Shown here one piece after another: positions 17,965-26,933 of a stretch of 64,000 nucleotides of DNA. Source of the DNA: Providencia burhodogranariea DSM 19968 (GTDB lineage Bacteria; Pseudomonadota; Gammaproteobacteria; Enterobacterales; Enterobacteriaceae); contig NZ_KB233222.1 of NCBI RefSeq assembly GCF_000314855.2, positions 2,227,342-2,291,341 of the forward strand. Direction: 5' to 3'. A program made the position numbers and the translations under genes. Each line of letters opens with the position of its first letter. Within the stretch, counting starts at the first letter, position 1. The notes under the pieces are model-generated. The model was not told where the DNA came from. It did no database searches and was given only the letters and a program-made list of their open reading frames with translations.

Positions 17965-20022
17965 ATGGAAATTAACGTATTTAAATTCATTAACAACAAT
18001 GAAAATGGAATAGTTGTAAATTTTAATAACCCATTAAAAAAAGAGATAAAAATCGATTTAGTTTCAGGAAATAAAACCATTGAATCAATTTTAACAGAAG
18101 AAGAAAATCATTTGTTTCAAATAGAAAAAACAGGGATTTATAACATTGAATTATCTTTTAAAGACAACAATGGATTTTTAAAAAAAACCAATTCAAATGA
18201 GATTTTATTCACAAAAAAAAATAAAACCCCACGTAATGAAACATATAGAAATTATGTGGATATTTATTCATGTAGCACAGAAAAATCATTAAACTCAAAG
18301 ATTGACGGAATAGATAAGTACTATTTGGAAATTAAAATAAAAACAAAACATTCTACAAAACTAAATGAAAAAATAAAATCAGATATTAATTTAAAATTAA
18401 AGCTAACTCCTTTAAGTTTAAATTCAAACAAAAATAATGAAAAAAACAAATTAAGTGATTATCAATATTTAAAATATGATGGCAATACTAATTTTGAAGA
18501 TTTAAACTCACTGGCTAGAATGATAGATAAATTAGATTATATAGAATATTGTTGTGTATCTCCAAATACTAATGGATATTCCCCGCTGAACACTCTATTA
18601 AACACAAGAAATAACAATCATTATTATATTAATAATTTTGAATATAATGATACCACGCCTGATTTTTCTTTATTACAAACATATTTAAATGAACCTTCTG
18701 GAATGAATATTAGAAATGCATGGAATAAAAACATAGATGCTTCAAATGTAGTTGTACGTCATCTAGATTTTGGCATTTATAGAAATCATGAAGATTTAAA
18801 AGATTCAAACATAACCGTCATTAATAGCCGCCCTGAAAGTGAGGACTGTAATCATGGAACTGCATCTACAGGTTGTATCGTAGGCTCTAGAAATAACTTT
18901 GGGGTCACAGGAATTGCTTATGGATGTAAATATTATTTCTATGATACTGGTGATTTAGATTTAATTGTTAACGATACTCAAGCGGGTGATATTATTAGTT
19001 TAGATATTCAGTTTTTAATTGATGATAAACTACTTCCAGTAACCACATCACGCTCATGGTGGGAAAGAATAAAAATACTTATAGATAAAGGTGCTACTGT
19101 TATTATAGCCGCAGGTAATGGGGCATTAGATTTAAGTATTCCTGGTGTGATGAACAATTTTGGTGATAATGGAAGTATGTTAATCGGAGCTTGTCATCAT
19201 GACACTGGTACACGAGTTTCGTTTTCAAACTATAATCAAGAAACATCGCTTCTTAATTCTTGGGGGGATTGGAGTGTAACCACAACAGGATATGGCTCAC
19301 TCCAGCAATTCCCTGGTAATAACCGTAATTATACAAATACTTTTTCAGGAACATCTAGTGCAACACCATTATGTAGTGGAGCGCTTGCATTGCTTCAAGA
19401 TTATGCAAAAAGAAATAATGTTATTCTTTCTGCATGGGAAATGAGAAAAATAATTAAGTTATCTAATTACACAGAAGGAGTTAAAGATGGTATAGGATAT
19501 CGACCTAATGTTGACTATTTATTTAAAAAAATAGATGAGTTAATTTTAAATGAAATCCCTTACACTTGTTCAGAAAATCACATCGATAGCGCTTTAATCA
19601 TCCCTTTAGTTTTCAATAAAGAAAAAAATTCAAAATTCGAGTTTTCATTTGATTACTCCGATGCCCAAGTCGAACATGTTGGCTTTGTTTGCGTTCATCA
19701 AGAACAAGGAGAAAATGAATTAATATGGTATAAACATGACTATTCACTGATTAAAGTTCTTGTTGTTAATATACACGAAGAAAAACAAGTTATATATTTA
19801 AGAATGAGTAAGGTTAATGATGATAATTTATTTTCAATGAATTCAGCCTCCATGTATAACTCATCAAATGAAAATAAATTCAAATTAGTATTTGAGTATT
19901 TAAAAGAAGATAACCCATACATTGATTCAGGGAGACATGTAGGGACATTACCTTTATATGCTAAATCATGGGAATATAGTAACTATAAATTAAACATTAT
20001 GGTTAATATTATTATATTATAA
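17965..20022 (+). CDS. Subtilisin-like (S8) serine protease without signal peptide
   Basis: Predicted serine endopeptidase, 685 residues. The triad is visible: Asp268 (RHLDFG), His297 (CNHGTAS) and Ser464 (SGTSSATP), with oxyanion Asn385 (IAAGNG). Residues 1-100 look like a beta-rich domain, 118-200 resemble an I9-type propeptide ending LDYIEYCCVSP, and 540-685 is a C-terminal beta-rich domain. The N-terminus (MEINVFKFINNNENGI) is not a Sec signal, so secretion, if any, needs another route. Codons are far richer in AAT, AAA and TTA than neighbours, suggesting horizontal acquisition. It stands alone between rybB and ybjG. Substrate unknown. Confidence 0.88.
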   Translation: MEINVFKFINNNENGIVVNFNNPLKKEIKIDLVSGNKTIESILTEEENHLFQIEKTGIYNIELSFKDNNGFLKKTNSNEILFTKKNKTPRNETYRNYVDIYSCSTEKSLNSKIDGIDKYYLEIKIKTKHSTKLNEKIKSDINLKLKLTPLSLNSNKNNEKNKLSDYQYLKYDGNTNFEDLNSLARMIDKLDYIEYCCVSPNTNGYSPLNTLLNTRNNNHYYINNFEYNDTTPDFSLLQTYLNEPSGMNIRNAWNKNIDASNVVVRHLDFGIYRNHEDLKDSNITVINSRPESEDCNHGTASTGCIVGSRNNFGVTGIAYGCKYYFYDTGDLDLIVNDTQAGDIISLDIQFLIDDKLLPVTTSRSWWERIKILIDKGATVIIAAGNGALDLSIPGVMNNFGDNGSMLIGACHHDTGTRVSFSNYNQETSLLNSWGDWSVTTTGYGSLQQFPGNNRNYTNTFSGTSSATPLCSGALALLQDYAKRNNVILSAWEMRKIIKLSNYTEGVKDGIGYRPNVDYLFKKIDELILNEIPYTCSENHIDSALIIPLVFNKEKNSKFEFSFDYSDAQVEHVGFVCVHQEQGENELIWYKHDYSLIKVLVVNIHEEKQVIYLRMSKVNDDNLFSMNSASMYNSSNENKFKLVFEYLKEDNPYIDSGRHVGTLPLYAKSWEYSNYKLNIMVNIIIL

Positions 20023-20040
20023 TATTATAATAAATTCAAA

Positions 20041-20107
20041 ATAATTCGAGTTGCTTATACGTATACAATAAAAATATATCGATAAGTATAGGCAAACTCT
20101 ATATTTT
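20041..20107. repeat. Imperfect palindromic element
   Basis: ATAATTCGAGTTGCTTATAC at 20041 is partly mirrored by 20081-20107. AATTCGAGTTGC also occurs at 60069 and, inverted, at 7922 and 60087, and resembles the ends of the ERIC-like element at 38223. Likely a remnant of that repeat family. Confidence 0.45.
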
Positions 20108-20441
20108 GGGTAACTGATCGAATGTAGCAACCAACTCATCTAAAAATGATGATTGCATGTACTTAAACTTTTAATAACACATATTGAAAATAATTGCTTT
20201 AATCTCGATATCATCACTCGTTGGTTAACCATAGGCTTCCTATTCTTTTGTATACTTCTTCTTCGTATAACAGCGATTACATATCTGAATAACTATTTAC
20301 ACTTGAGCAAATACCAGAGAAACATAAATTTATCTGCTTAATTGATAAATATTAAGACAAAGGTGCTTTACCTATCAGGAAAGAGCCTTTAATCTTTTGC
20401 TCCAGAGTCTTCACAATCACTATTTCCCGAGGTACTTTGCT
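20108..20441. other. Gap before ybjG
   Basis: About 330 bp with no supported gene. A 62-codon frame at 20153 has no ribosome site or family resemblance. The region presumably holds the ybjG promoter; GAGGT at 20429-20433 is its ribosome site. Confidence 0.4.
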
Positions 20442-21050
20442 GTGCTGGAACAACTTAATCTTGATCTTTTCAATCTCATCAACGCGACCCCAGAGTCTGC
20501 AAGTGGCACTATCGCAATAGCCACTGTGATAGCTAAGCGCTTAATATTACTTTTTCCCTTATTTACTGCCGCATGCTGGTTTTGGGGAGCAAAACCGGAT
20601 ATGACTCGTCAGAGAGCGTTTGTTTGTAAAACAGCTTTTGCATTAGTCATTGGTTTAGCTATTTCATGGCTAATTGGTATAGTCGCCCCGCATGATCGCC
20701 CTTTCATTGTAGGAATTGGCACCAATTTCCTCGACCATAACCCTACCTCATCTTTTCCAAGTAACCACGGCACTATTGTCTTTACCTTTGTATTTGCATT
20801 CTTGTTCTGGTTAAGAACTTGGGTTGGTTTATTGATGCTAGTTCCTGCAATTATGATTGCTTGGTCACGTATCTATCTTGGTGTTCACTGGCCATTAGAT
20901 ATGGTTGGTGCTTTTATTTTAGGTATTATCGCCTGCGGCTTAGCTCAAATCGCTTGGGCCATTGTTGGTCATAAAATCCAAGCACCTTTAACTCACCTTT
21001 ACCACCGCGTTTTTGCTGTTTTAATTCGTAAAGGTTGGCTCCAAGCCTAA
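20442..21050 (+). CDS. ybjG: Undecaprenyl-diphosphatase YbjG (PAP2 family)
   Basis: Inner-membrane phosphatase recycling undecaprenyl pyrophosphate for peptidoglycan and other envelope polymers, 202 residues. PAP2 motifs are present: PHDRPF, FPSNHGT and SRIYLGVHWPLD, with catalytic histidines in the last two. I chose the GTG at 20442: GAGGT lies 8 bases upstream, and the product then begins MLEQLNLDLFNLINATP, aligning with E. coli YbjG (MLENLNLSLFSLINATP). An upstream TTG at 20397 would add 15 unconserved residues. Confidence 0.92.
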   Translation: MLEQLNLDLFNLINATPESASGTIAIATVIAKRLILLFPLFTAACWFWGAKPDMTRQRAFVCKTAFALVIGLAISWLIGIVAPHDRPFIVGIGTNFLDHNPTSSFPSNHGTIVFTFVFAFLFWLRTWVGLLMLVPAIMIAWSRIYLGVHWPLDMVGAFILGIIACGLAQIAWAIVGHKIQAPLTHLYHRVFAVLIRKGWLQA

Positions 21051-21195
21051 CATATTCTAAATAACTTAGATTAAGGGCTGCTATCGATAAAAATAACTTG
21101 TGAGTTATCGGTAATTCTGTGCCTAAAGTAGAAAACTTTGCAATCATATTTATCTGATAGCAACATAATATAGGTTAGAAATAGCTCAAACCATC

Positions 21196-21222
21196 AGTAC
21201 TGGCGTTATTTTCGCCAGTACT
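21196..21222 (+). terminator. Hairpin after ybjG
   Basis: AGTACTGGCG and CGCCAGTACT form a perfect 10-bp stem with a 7-nt loop, about 145 bp after ybjG. It lacks a clear T-run. Confidence 0.45.
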
Positions 21223-21785
21223 CTACTCATTTAAATTTGAGTTGAATCAATATTTCGTTTTATTTTTTATTCCTTGAATCCCAAAACATCCAAATGAAAC
21301 ACAGATTAATGCAACAAATTATTAACAAATATTTTGTTACGTTTATTCATTATTTTTCGCGACGAAAAATAACTAATTCATTTTCTACTTAGCAGCCTCA
21401 TAATTTATTAATGTATTGAAAATATAGTAATACTACAAGTCATTATTAGTTGCATGCGAAACTACTTAGTGCGCATTATTTATTTCATTAAATATCATAT
21501 GGATACAATGAAAACCTCAAGATCAAATGATATTATCTCAATTGTTTTTTTTCTAAAATTAGATTAAATTAATAATATGAAATTAAAATCAAATAAATTA
21601 TTAATATAATAATAAATTTCTATCTCAATATAAATTTATTCATAACCATATGGAGTTAATTATTCTCTTACACTTCCAGCACTCTCATTTTAATTAACCT
21701 TAAGCTAAATATATTAACATTTTTATAAAAATCGACAAATATCAATAATTAGGACATTTTTCGCTTTTGGGAGTATGATCACAGT

Positions 21786-21802
21786 GATTTCCACTGGAAA
21801 TC
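21786..21802. promoter_or_regulatory. Inverted repeat upstream of sdaC
   Basis: GATTTCC-ACT-GGAAATC is a perfect 7-3-7 dyad about 230 bp before sdaC, in the size range of a repressor or activator site. No regulator gene is adjacent, so the binding protein is unknown. Confidence 0.3.
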
Positions 21803-22033
21803 TGTACATTTGCACCCTCAAAATCGGGTTATCTAATTTAGATGTAATAAAACTGATTGAAAATAATTTTACTTTAAATTCTATTTTTATTTCCAATCAG
21901 ATTGTTACGTAGAAACAAAAAACTGCACTTTATATTTGGCGATAATTTGTTCGTACCAAAAGATTAAAAACATGTATGCGGTTTATTTCTCATACAGAAT
22001 GCTTATTTTTTGACTTTTATTTCGGAGACTATT

Positions 22034-23350
22034 ATGGATACAACAAAAGTTGATTCCATCAGTAAAACAGCCTCACAAACTACAGATTCTCGCACTTGGC
22101 GTAAAACTGACACAGTATGGATGCTTGGTTTATATGGTACAGCTATCGGTGCTGGTGTTTTATTTTTACCGATAAATGCGGGATTAAGTGGATTAGTTCC
22201 TGTTCTACTGATGTTGGTACTAGCCTTCCCAATGACATTCTTTGCTCACCGTGGGTTAACCCGGTTTGTATTATCTGGCTCAAAGCCTGATGGTGATATT
22301 ACTGAAGTAGTTGAAGAGCACTTTGGTCGCACCGCTGGTAACTGGATCACACTGCTCTATTTCTTTGCCATCTATCCAATTCTGCTAGTTTATGGTGTCT
22401 CTATCACCAATAATGTGAATAAATTTCTGACTGAATTGATGGGCTTTGCTGCACCACCACGCTGGTTACTGGCATTAATTCTTGTTGGTGGGATCATGGC
22501 AATTGTCTCATTTGGCGAAAAATATATTGTCAAAGTCATGAGCATGCTGGTATTCCCATTCATTGCCGTTCTGGTTGCGTTTTCTTTATATATGATCCCA
22601 TATTGGAATGGAGCTGTACTAGATACATTAACCCTAGACGGTATTGCTGAAGCAGCGAAATATTCTGGCGGACAAAGTATTTGGGTAACTATCTGGTTAA
22701 CCATCCCAGTCATGGTGTTTGCTTTTAACCATTCACCAATCATCTCTGCATTCTCTGTTGCTAAACGTGAAGAATATGGCGATCAAGCTGAGAAAAAATG
22801 TTCACGCATCTTAGCATCTGCACACATTTTAATGGTGCTAACAGTAATGTTCTTTGTGATTAGCTGTGTTTTTACACTTTCATCAGCTGACCTTGCTCAA
22901 GCCAAACATGACAATATCAGTATTCTTGACTATCTTTCAGGATACTTTGATCAGCCTTTCATCAAGTTTGCTGCAGCAATTATCGCTTTTGTTGCTATAA
23001 TTAAATCATTCCTTGGTCATTACTTAGGCGCTCGTGAAGGTTTCAATGGCTTGGTAGAACGAGCTTACCGTTCAAAAGGTAAAACCATTGATGTCCGTAA
23101 ATTAAATCGTGGTACTGCAATTTTCATGTTAGTCACTACTTGGTTGGTTGCTACACTGAACCCAAGCGTGTTAGATATCATTGAAAGCCTTGGTGGCCCA
23201 GTTATCGCTATCATTCTGTTCTTGATGCCGGTTTATGCTATTAGCAAAGTGCCTGCAATGCGTAAATACGCTCATAAATTAAGCAATGGATTTGTCGTTA
23301 TTATGGGCCTAGTCGCTATCTCTGCGGCAGTCTATAAGCTTTTCTTTTAA
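22034..23350 (+). CDS. sdaC: Serine transporter SdaC
   Basis: Proton-coupled L-serine importer of the HAAAP family, 438 residues, about eleven hydrophobic helices. The opening helix WMLGLYGTAIGAGVLFLPIN is characteristic of SdaC/TdcC. GGAG lies eight bases before the ATG at 22034; an in-frame TTG at 22010 has none. It is followed by sdaB after about 120 bp, the same sdaC-sdaB pairing as in E. coli, so serine is imported and immediately deaminated. Confidence 0.94.
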   Translation: MDTTKVDSISKTASQTTDSRTWRKTDTVWMLGLYGTAIGAGVLFLPINAGLSGLVPVLLMLVLAFPMTFFAHRGLTRFVLSGSKPDGDITEVVEEHFGRTAGNWITLLYFFAIYPILLVYGVSITNNVNKFLTELMGFAAPPRWLLALILVGGIMAIVSFGEKYIVKVMSMLVFPFIAVLVAFSLYMIPYWNGAVLDTLTLDGIAEAAKYSGGQSIWVTIWLTIPVMVFAFNHSPIISAFSVAKREEYGDQAEKKCSRILASAHILMVLTVMFFVISCVFTLSSADLAQAKHDNISILDYLSGYFDQPFIKFAAAIIAFVAIIKSFLGHYLGAREGFNGLVERAYRSKGKTIDVRKLNRGTAIFMLVTTWLVATLNPSVLDIIESLGGPVIAIILFLMPVYAISKVPAMRKYAHKLSNGFVVIMGLVAISAAVYKLFF

Positions 23351-23368
23351 TTAAATTTTATCGGGGTA

Positions 23369-23418
23369 GTGCTCCACTCCGGCGGACACTCCCCTCCCTC
23401 ACTAAGATGCCGGAGCAC
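23369..23418 (+). promoter_or_regulatory. Two overlapping stems between sdaC and sdaB
   Basis: GTGCTCC (23369-23375) can pair with GGAGCAC (23412-23418), while CTCCGGC (23377-23383) can pair with GCCGGAG (23409-23415); the right arms overlap, so the stems exclude each other. This could be an RNA processing site or switch that sets the sdaB to sdaC ratio. Confidence 0.4.
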
Positions 23419-23473
23419 ACGGCATAACACGCCTATAAAATTAAAGACCTACCTAATATAGGAAGCGCTGAAT

Positions 23474-24841
23474 ATGATTAGCGTATTTGATATCTTCAAA
23501 ATTGGTATCGGCCCCTCTAGCTCCCACACCGTTGGCCCGATGAAAGCGGGTAAGCAATTTGTTGAAGATTTAATTCAACAGAATTTACTCTTATCAACCA
23601 CACGAATCACTGTTGATGTTTATGGTTCTTTATCACTAACAGGTAAAGGACATGCGACTGACATTGCCATTATTATGGGCCTTGCAGGTAATTTGCCTGA
23701 CATTGTCGACATTGATGCAATTCCTGCTTTTATTCGTCATGTTGAACAAAGTGGTAAATTATTACTTGCCGATGGTCAACATGAAGTTGATTTCCCTATT
23801 AAAGGTGGAATGAACTTTCATTCAACTAATTTGCCTTTACACGAAAATGGCATGACCATTACTGCATTTAATTCAGATGAAATTATCTACATAAAAACGT
23901 ATTACTCAATTGGTGGTGGGTTTATTGTCGATGAAGAACATTTTGGTCAATCAAATGATCAATCCGTGCAAGTTCCTTATCCATATCAATATGCCGCTGA
24001 TCTACAAAGACACTGTAAAGAAACTGGTTTATCTCTTTCTGCTTTAGTGATGCAAAATGAACTTGCCTTACACAGCAAACACGAAATCCATCAATATTTA
24101 TCTAATGTATGGAATGTGATGAAAGCGGGTATTGAACGCGGTGTCACAACTGAAGGCTTATTACCAGGACCATTGCGTGTTCCTCGCCGTGCCGCAGCTT
24201 TACGCCGCCAGCTCGTTACTAGTGATAACACCAACACTGACCCAATGGTCGTGATTGACTGGATCAATATGTACGCATTGGCCGTAAATGAAGAAAATGC
24301 AGCCGGTGGCCGTGTTGTCACTGCACCGACTAATGGTGCTTGCGGTATTGTACCAGCAGTTTTGGCCTACTATGACAAGTTCATTCGCCCTGTTAATGAA
24401 AACTCTTATACCCGCTATTTTATGGTGTCGGGTGTGATAGGAACACTATATAAGATGAATGCTTCTATCTCAGGTGCAGAAGTTGGCTGCCAAGGTGAAG
24501 TCGGTGTTGCATGTTCTATGGCTGCTGCTGGTCTTGCAGAGTTGATGGGTGGTAGCCCTGAACAGGTCTGTATTGCGGCTGAAATTGCCATGGAACATAA
24601 TCTTGGTTTAACCTGTGACCCCGTAGGTGGGCAAGTTCAGGTGCCTTGTATTGAACGTAATGCTATCGCTGCTGTGAAAGCTGTCAATGCTGCTCGAATG
24701 GCATTGCGTCGCGTCAGTGATCCTCGTGTGTGCCTCGATAAAGTTATCGAAACAATGTACGAAACAGGTAAAGATATTAATTCAAAATACCGAGAGACTT
24801 CGCAAGGTGGCTTAGCGATTAAGCTTGCGCACTGCGATTAA
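23474..24841 (+). CDS. sdaB: L-serine ammonia-lyase SdaB (iron-sulfur type)
   Basis: Cytoplasmic L-serine dehydratase converting serine to pyruvate and ammonia, 455 residues, the length of E. coli SdaB as I recall it. The N-terminus MISVFDIFKIGIGPSSSHTV carries the SSSHT substrate loop. Cysteines in NGACGIVPA, GLTCDPVGG and VQVPCIERN are those expected for the 4Fe-4S cluster. AGGAAGCG precedes the ATG. Partner of SdaC just upstream. Confidence 0.94.
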   Translation: MISVFDIFKIGIGPSSSHTVGPMKAGKQFVEDLIQQNLLLSTTRITVDVYGSLSLTGKGHATDIAIIMGLAGNLPDIVDIDAIPAFIRHVEQSGKLLLADGQHEVDFPIKGGMNFHSTNLPLHENGMTITAFNSDEIIYIKTYYSIGGGFIVDEEHFGQSNDQSVQVPYPYQYAADLQRHCKETGLSLSALVMQNELALHSKHEIHQYLSNVWNVMKAGIERGVTTEGLLPGPLRVPRRAAALRRQLVTSDNTNTDPMVVIDWINMYALAVNEENAAGGRVVTAPTNGACGIVPAVLAYYDKFIRPVNENSYTRYFMVSGVIGTLYKMNASISGAEVGCQGEVGVACSMAAAGLAELMGGSPEQVCIAAEIAMEHNLGLTCDPVGGQVQVPCIERNAIAAVKAVNAARMALRRVSDPRVCLDKVIETMYETGKDINSKYRETSQGGLAIKLAHCD

Positions 24842-24865
24842 TTTATCTTCTTTTACCATGTCTTG

Positions 24866-25155
24866 ATCGAGTAGGAGACGGGATCACTCCCGTCGTCCTC
24901 TCACACCACCGTACGTACGGTTCCGGTTCCGTATAAGTATTGGGCGTTGACGATAATGGCCGCCTTACCCCACTGTGCCGCCTAAACCGCTTCCTGTTCG
25001 TCAGACCTGCATTTTACTTTCAGCTTCCTTCAGATTTCACCTCGCGATGAACACCCTTGTCGTTCAGCTAACACTTCCCCTTATCAGACGTGTAGAGGAC
25101 TTTCACCTCCGAGTCATCTGTTAACCACCACAGTCAACAGACAGCACCAATCAAG
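24866..25155 (-). mobile_element. Internally deleted group II intron remnant
   Basis: On the minus strand the 3' part reads as domain VI: ACGGGA-GTGA-TCCCGT topped on a GAGGA/TCCT stem with a bulged A, ending CTCCTACTCGAT, preceded by a domain-V-like CCGTACGTACGGTGG. Further 5' (from about 25150) are AACAGATGAC, GAGGTGAAAGTCCTC, GCTGAACGACAAGGGTG and GAGGTGAAATCTGAAGGAAG, typical of domain I in the common bacterial group II introns. Only about 290 bp separate the two ends, so the reverse-transcriptase/maturase part is gone. The element lies between sdaB and an unrelated gene. The exact 5' boundary is uncertain. Confidence 0.75.
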
Positions 25156-25172
25156 GCGCATCATCAATAAAG

Positions 25173-25197
25173 AGGCCTACAAAATATAGGCCTCTAT
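25173..25197 (-). terminator. Terminator of the repeat/coiled-coil gene
   Basis: AGAGGCCTA (25173-25181) and TAGGCCTCT (25189-25197) form a perfect 9-bp stem with a 7-nt loop, followed on the minus strand by TTTATT, about 20 bp past the stop. Confidence 0.7.
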
Positions 25198-25215
25198 TTA
25201 TCTAATAATGAATGA

Positions 25216-26667
25216 TTAACAAACTACTTGAGTCGAGTTATTTTGGGCAAACACGACAACACTTTTCGTATTTTTTTCCACCGAACCAATAACATCACTG
25301 ACAACACCTTCAGCTTTACTCACCATTCCGCTCATTGATTCAACTAAATTACTTGCGACGATATCAGCAGCATGCCCTTTATCAATATTAATTTCAGTAT
25401 TCATAATAATTGATTGACTATTACTATCTCCTGCTTTTATCAAGCCTGAGTTAGTGCCTGTATTTTGAACGTTTCCACCATTAACTGTTGAGGAGTTCGA
25501 AGATATTGCAGATGTTGAAGATTGAGAGTCATCAATCGAAGTGATTGTTTCTACTGTTGTCGCCGTTATTGTGGTACCGACTGTAGCAGTTGCAGAATCA
25601 GAGAGTTTATCTTTACCTTCCTTAGCTAAGGTAGTGATCTGATCCATAACTTCTTTCAATTGTAATCTTAGTTCATCTTGTTTTTGATTATATTCAACTT
25701 CAATTGTCAAAATTTGGCTATTGAGTTTAGAAATTGTTTTTTCTCTTCTATCAATTAAATTTTGATTGTTAACTAAATCAGCTTCTTTACTTTTCAATTC
25801 ACTTTGTAATGTTGATATTTTTTTATTTAGTTCATCCTTATTTACACTATCCCCTTCAATTTTCTTTTGATAATCGGATAATTGCTTATTTTTTTGCTCG
25901 ATAGTTTCTTTTAATTTTTCAATACGACTGAACGCATTTTCTTTTTTAATTTCAACTTCGGACAAACGAGTCATAAGTTCATTTTTTTGATTAATGACTT
26001 TTTCTAAATCTGCTTTTATAACGTTAACTATAGTATCTTTTTCTAATGATTCAGTAGTGATTTTTTCAATTTCATTAAGATTGTTTTTTATATTATCATT
26101 CAACCTATTAATTTCATCATTTTTTTCTTTTAATAATTTACCTAATTGTTGTTGTTCGGCATGTGATATTTCGTGTCCTTCTATTTGACCAATTTCAATT
26201 TGGCTTTTTATTTTTGCATAATCTTCTTGCATTTCTTTTAATTGAATTTGAAAGCCTTCATAGCTTTCAACGCATCGCTGTATTTCCCTAATTGCATCAC
26301 CGCCCTTAATAAAAGAATCTGATTTATTAACAGAACCTAAATTATTATCAACAGAACCACCTAAAAGGGTATTTTTGTTTATACCATCGTTAATACCATC
26401 TCCGCCACCAATACCACCATTATTAGCACCATGGTTTATAACGGATCCACCTGCTACGGTATCTTCATTCAAGTTATTATTTATTGCTTTACCACCTTGA
26501 GTAATACCATTACCTAATCCACCATCATAAGCCAAACCACCTTCAATAACACCTCGATTATGCCCACGATTAATTGCATTCCCGCCTAATACCTTATTTT
26601 CACCAATGCCTTGGGTTGTTGTTTTTGCTGCTAATTCTGCTTTTTTTTCTTCTAAAGTCATAGCCAT
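25216..26667 (-). CDS. Unrecognised protein with 15-residue repeats and a long coiled coil
   Basis: I do not recognise this 483-residue protein. Residues 20-126 are tandem repeats of exactly 15 residues, consensus G-hydrophobic-N-x-x-x-V/I-x-G-G-x-A/V-I-N-x (for example GHNRGVIEGGLAYDG, GLGNGITQGGKAINN), the last unit being 17. About 140-380 is a charged coiled coil rich in K, E, Q, N and L. A Ser/Thr-rich linker follows, then another unit (GTNSGLIKAGDSNSQ, 404-418) and a tail ending in a free C-terminal cysteine (STQVVC). No signal peptide or membrane helix is evident. GGAG ten bases before the ATG at 26665-26667 decides the start. It is a single-gene unit with its own terminator. The repeats suggest a beta-solenoid; a fibre or scaffold role is speculative. 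Confidence 0.8.
   Translation of the reverse strand: MAMTLEEKKAELAAKTTTQGIGENKVLGGNAINRGHNRGVIEGGLAYDGGLGNGITQGGKAINNNLNEDTVAGGSVINHGANNGGIGGGDGINDGINKNTLLGGSVDNNLGSVNKSDSFIKGGDAIREIQRCVESYEGFQIQLKEMQEDYAKIKSQIEIGQIEGHEISHAEQQQLGKLLKEKNDEINRLNDNIKNNLNEIEKITTESLEKDTIVNVIKADLEKVINQKNELMTRLSEVEIKKENAFSRIEKLKETIEQKNKQLSDYQKKIEGDSVNKDELNKKISTLQSELKSKEADLVNNQNLIDRREKTISKLNSQILTIEVEYNQKQDELRLQLKEVMDQITTLAKEGKDKLSDSATATVGTTITATTVETITSIDDSQSSTSAISSNSSTVNGGNVQNTGTNSGLIKAGDSNSQSIIMNTEINIDKGHAADIVASNLVESMSGMVSKAEGVVSDVIGSVEKNTKSVVVFAQNNSTQVVC
26290..26610 (-). repeat. 45-bp tandem repeats coding the 15-residue units
   Basis: Seven degenerate in-frame units, six of exactly 45 bp and a last of 51 bp, encode the GG-x-A/V-I-N repeats. 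Protein pattern is better conserved than DNA, so the array is old rather than a recent slippage expansion. Confidence 0.75.
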
Positions 26668-26879
26668 AAATATCATTCTCCATATTAAATACACAAATTA
26701 AATCCGTTTATTAACTCAACATCATATATCAATTAAATGAACATCATTTCAACAAATGATTATTTAGAAATGATTAAACACCAAATGATATATTTAATTA
26801 TTAAAGTAAAATGAAAATATTGCAATTGAAGTTTATCTGTAAAATATAATGTATTTTTAAGAGTATTTTTATATTATTA

Positions 26880-26908
26880 AAAAAAGGCGCTTCTTATGCG
26901 CCTTTTTT
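26880..26908. terminator. Bidirectional terminator after dacC
   Basis: AAAAAAGGCGC pairs with GCGCCTTTTTT around a 7-nt loop, with T-runs on both strands. It lies just beyond the dacC stop. Confidence 0.85.
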
Positions 26909-26933
26909 AATAATATTAGATATCTATTTTTTA

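Larger units (their letters stand above)
21051..22033. other. Long AT-rich gap before sdaC
   Basis: Nearly 1 kb with no supported gene. It contains a perfect 10-bp hairpin (21196-21205 with 21213-21222) after ybjG, an inverted repeat GATTTCC-ACT-GGAAATC (21786-21802), and a 7-bp long-range dyad CTGATTG/CAATCAG (21853-21859 with 21894-21900) in the likely sdaC leader. Serine genes of E. coli are under Lrp and CRP control, but no site is assigned. Confidence 0.45.

Noticed and set aside
17965-20022. Defence-type S8 protease plus ATPase pair
   Set aside because: There is no AAA ATPase or other partner gene beside the protease; neighbours are rybB and ybjG.
20153-20341. A 62-codon hydrophobic frame before ybjG
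   Set aside because: It lacks a ribosome site, and hydrophobicity is expected by chance in such T-rich DNA.
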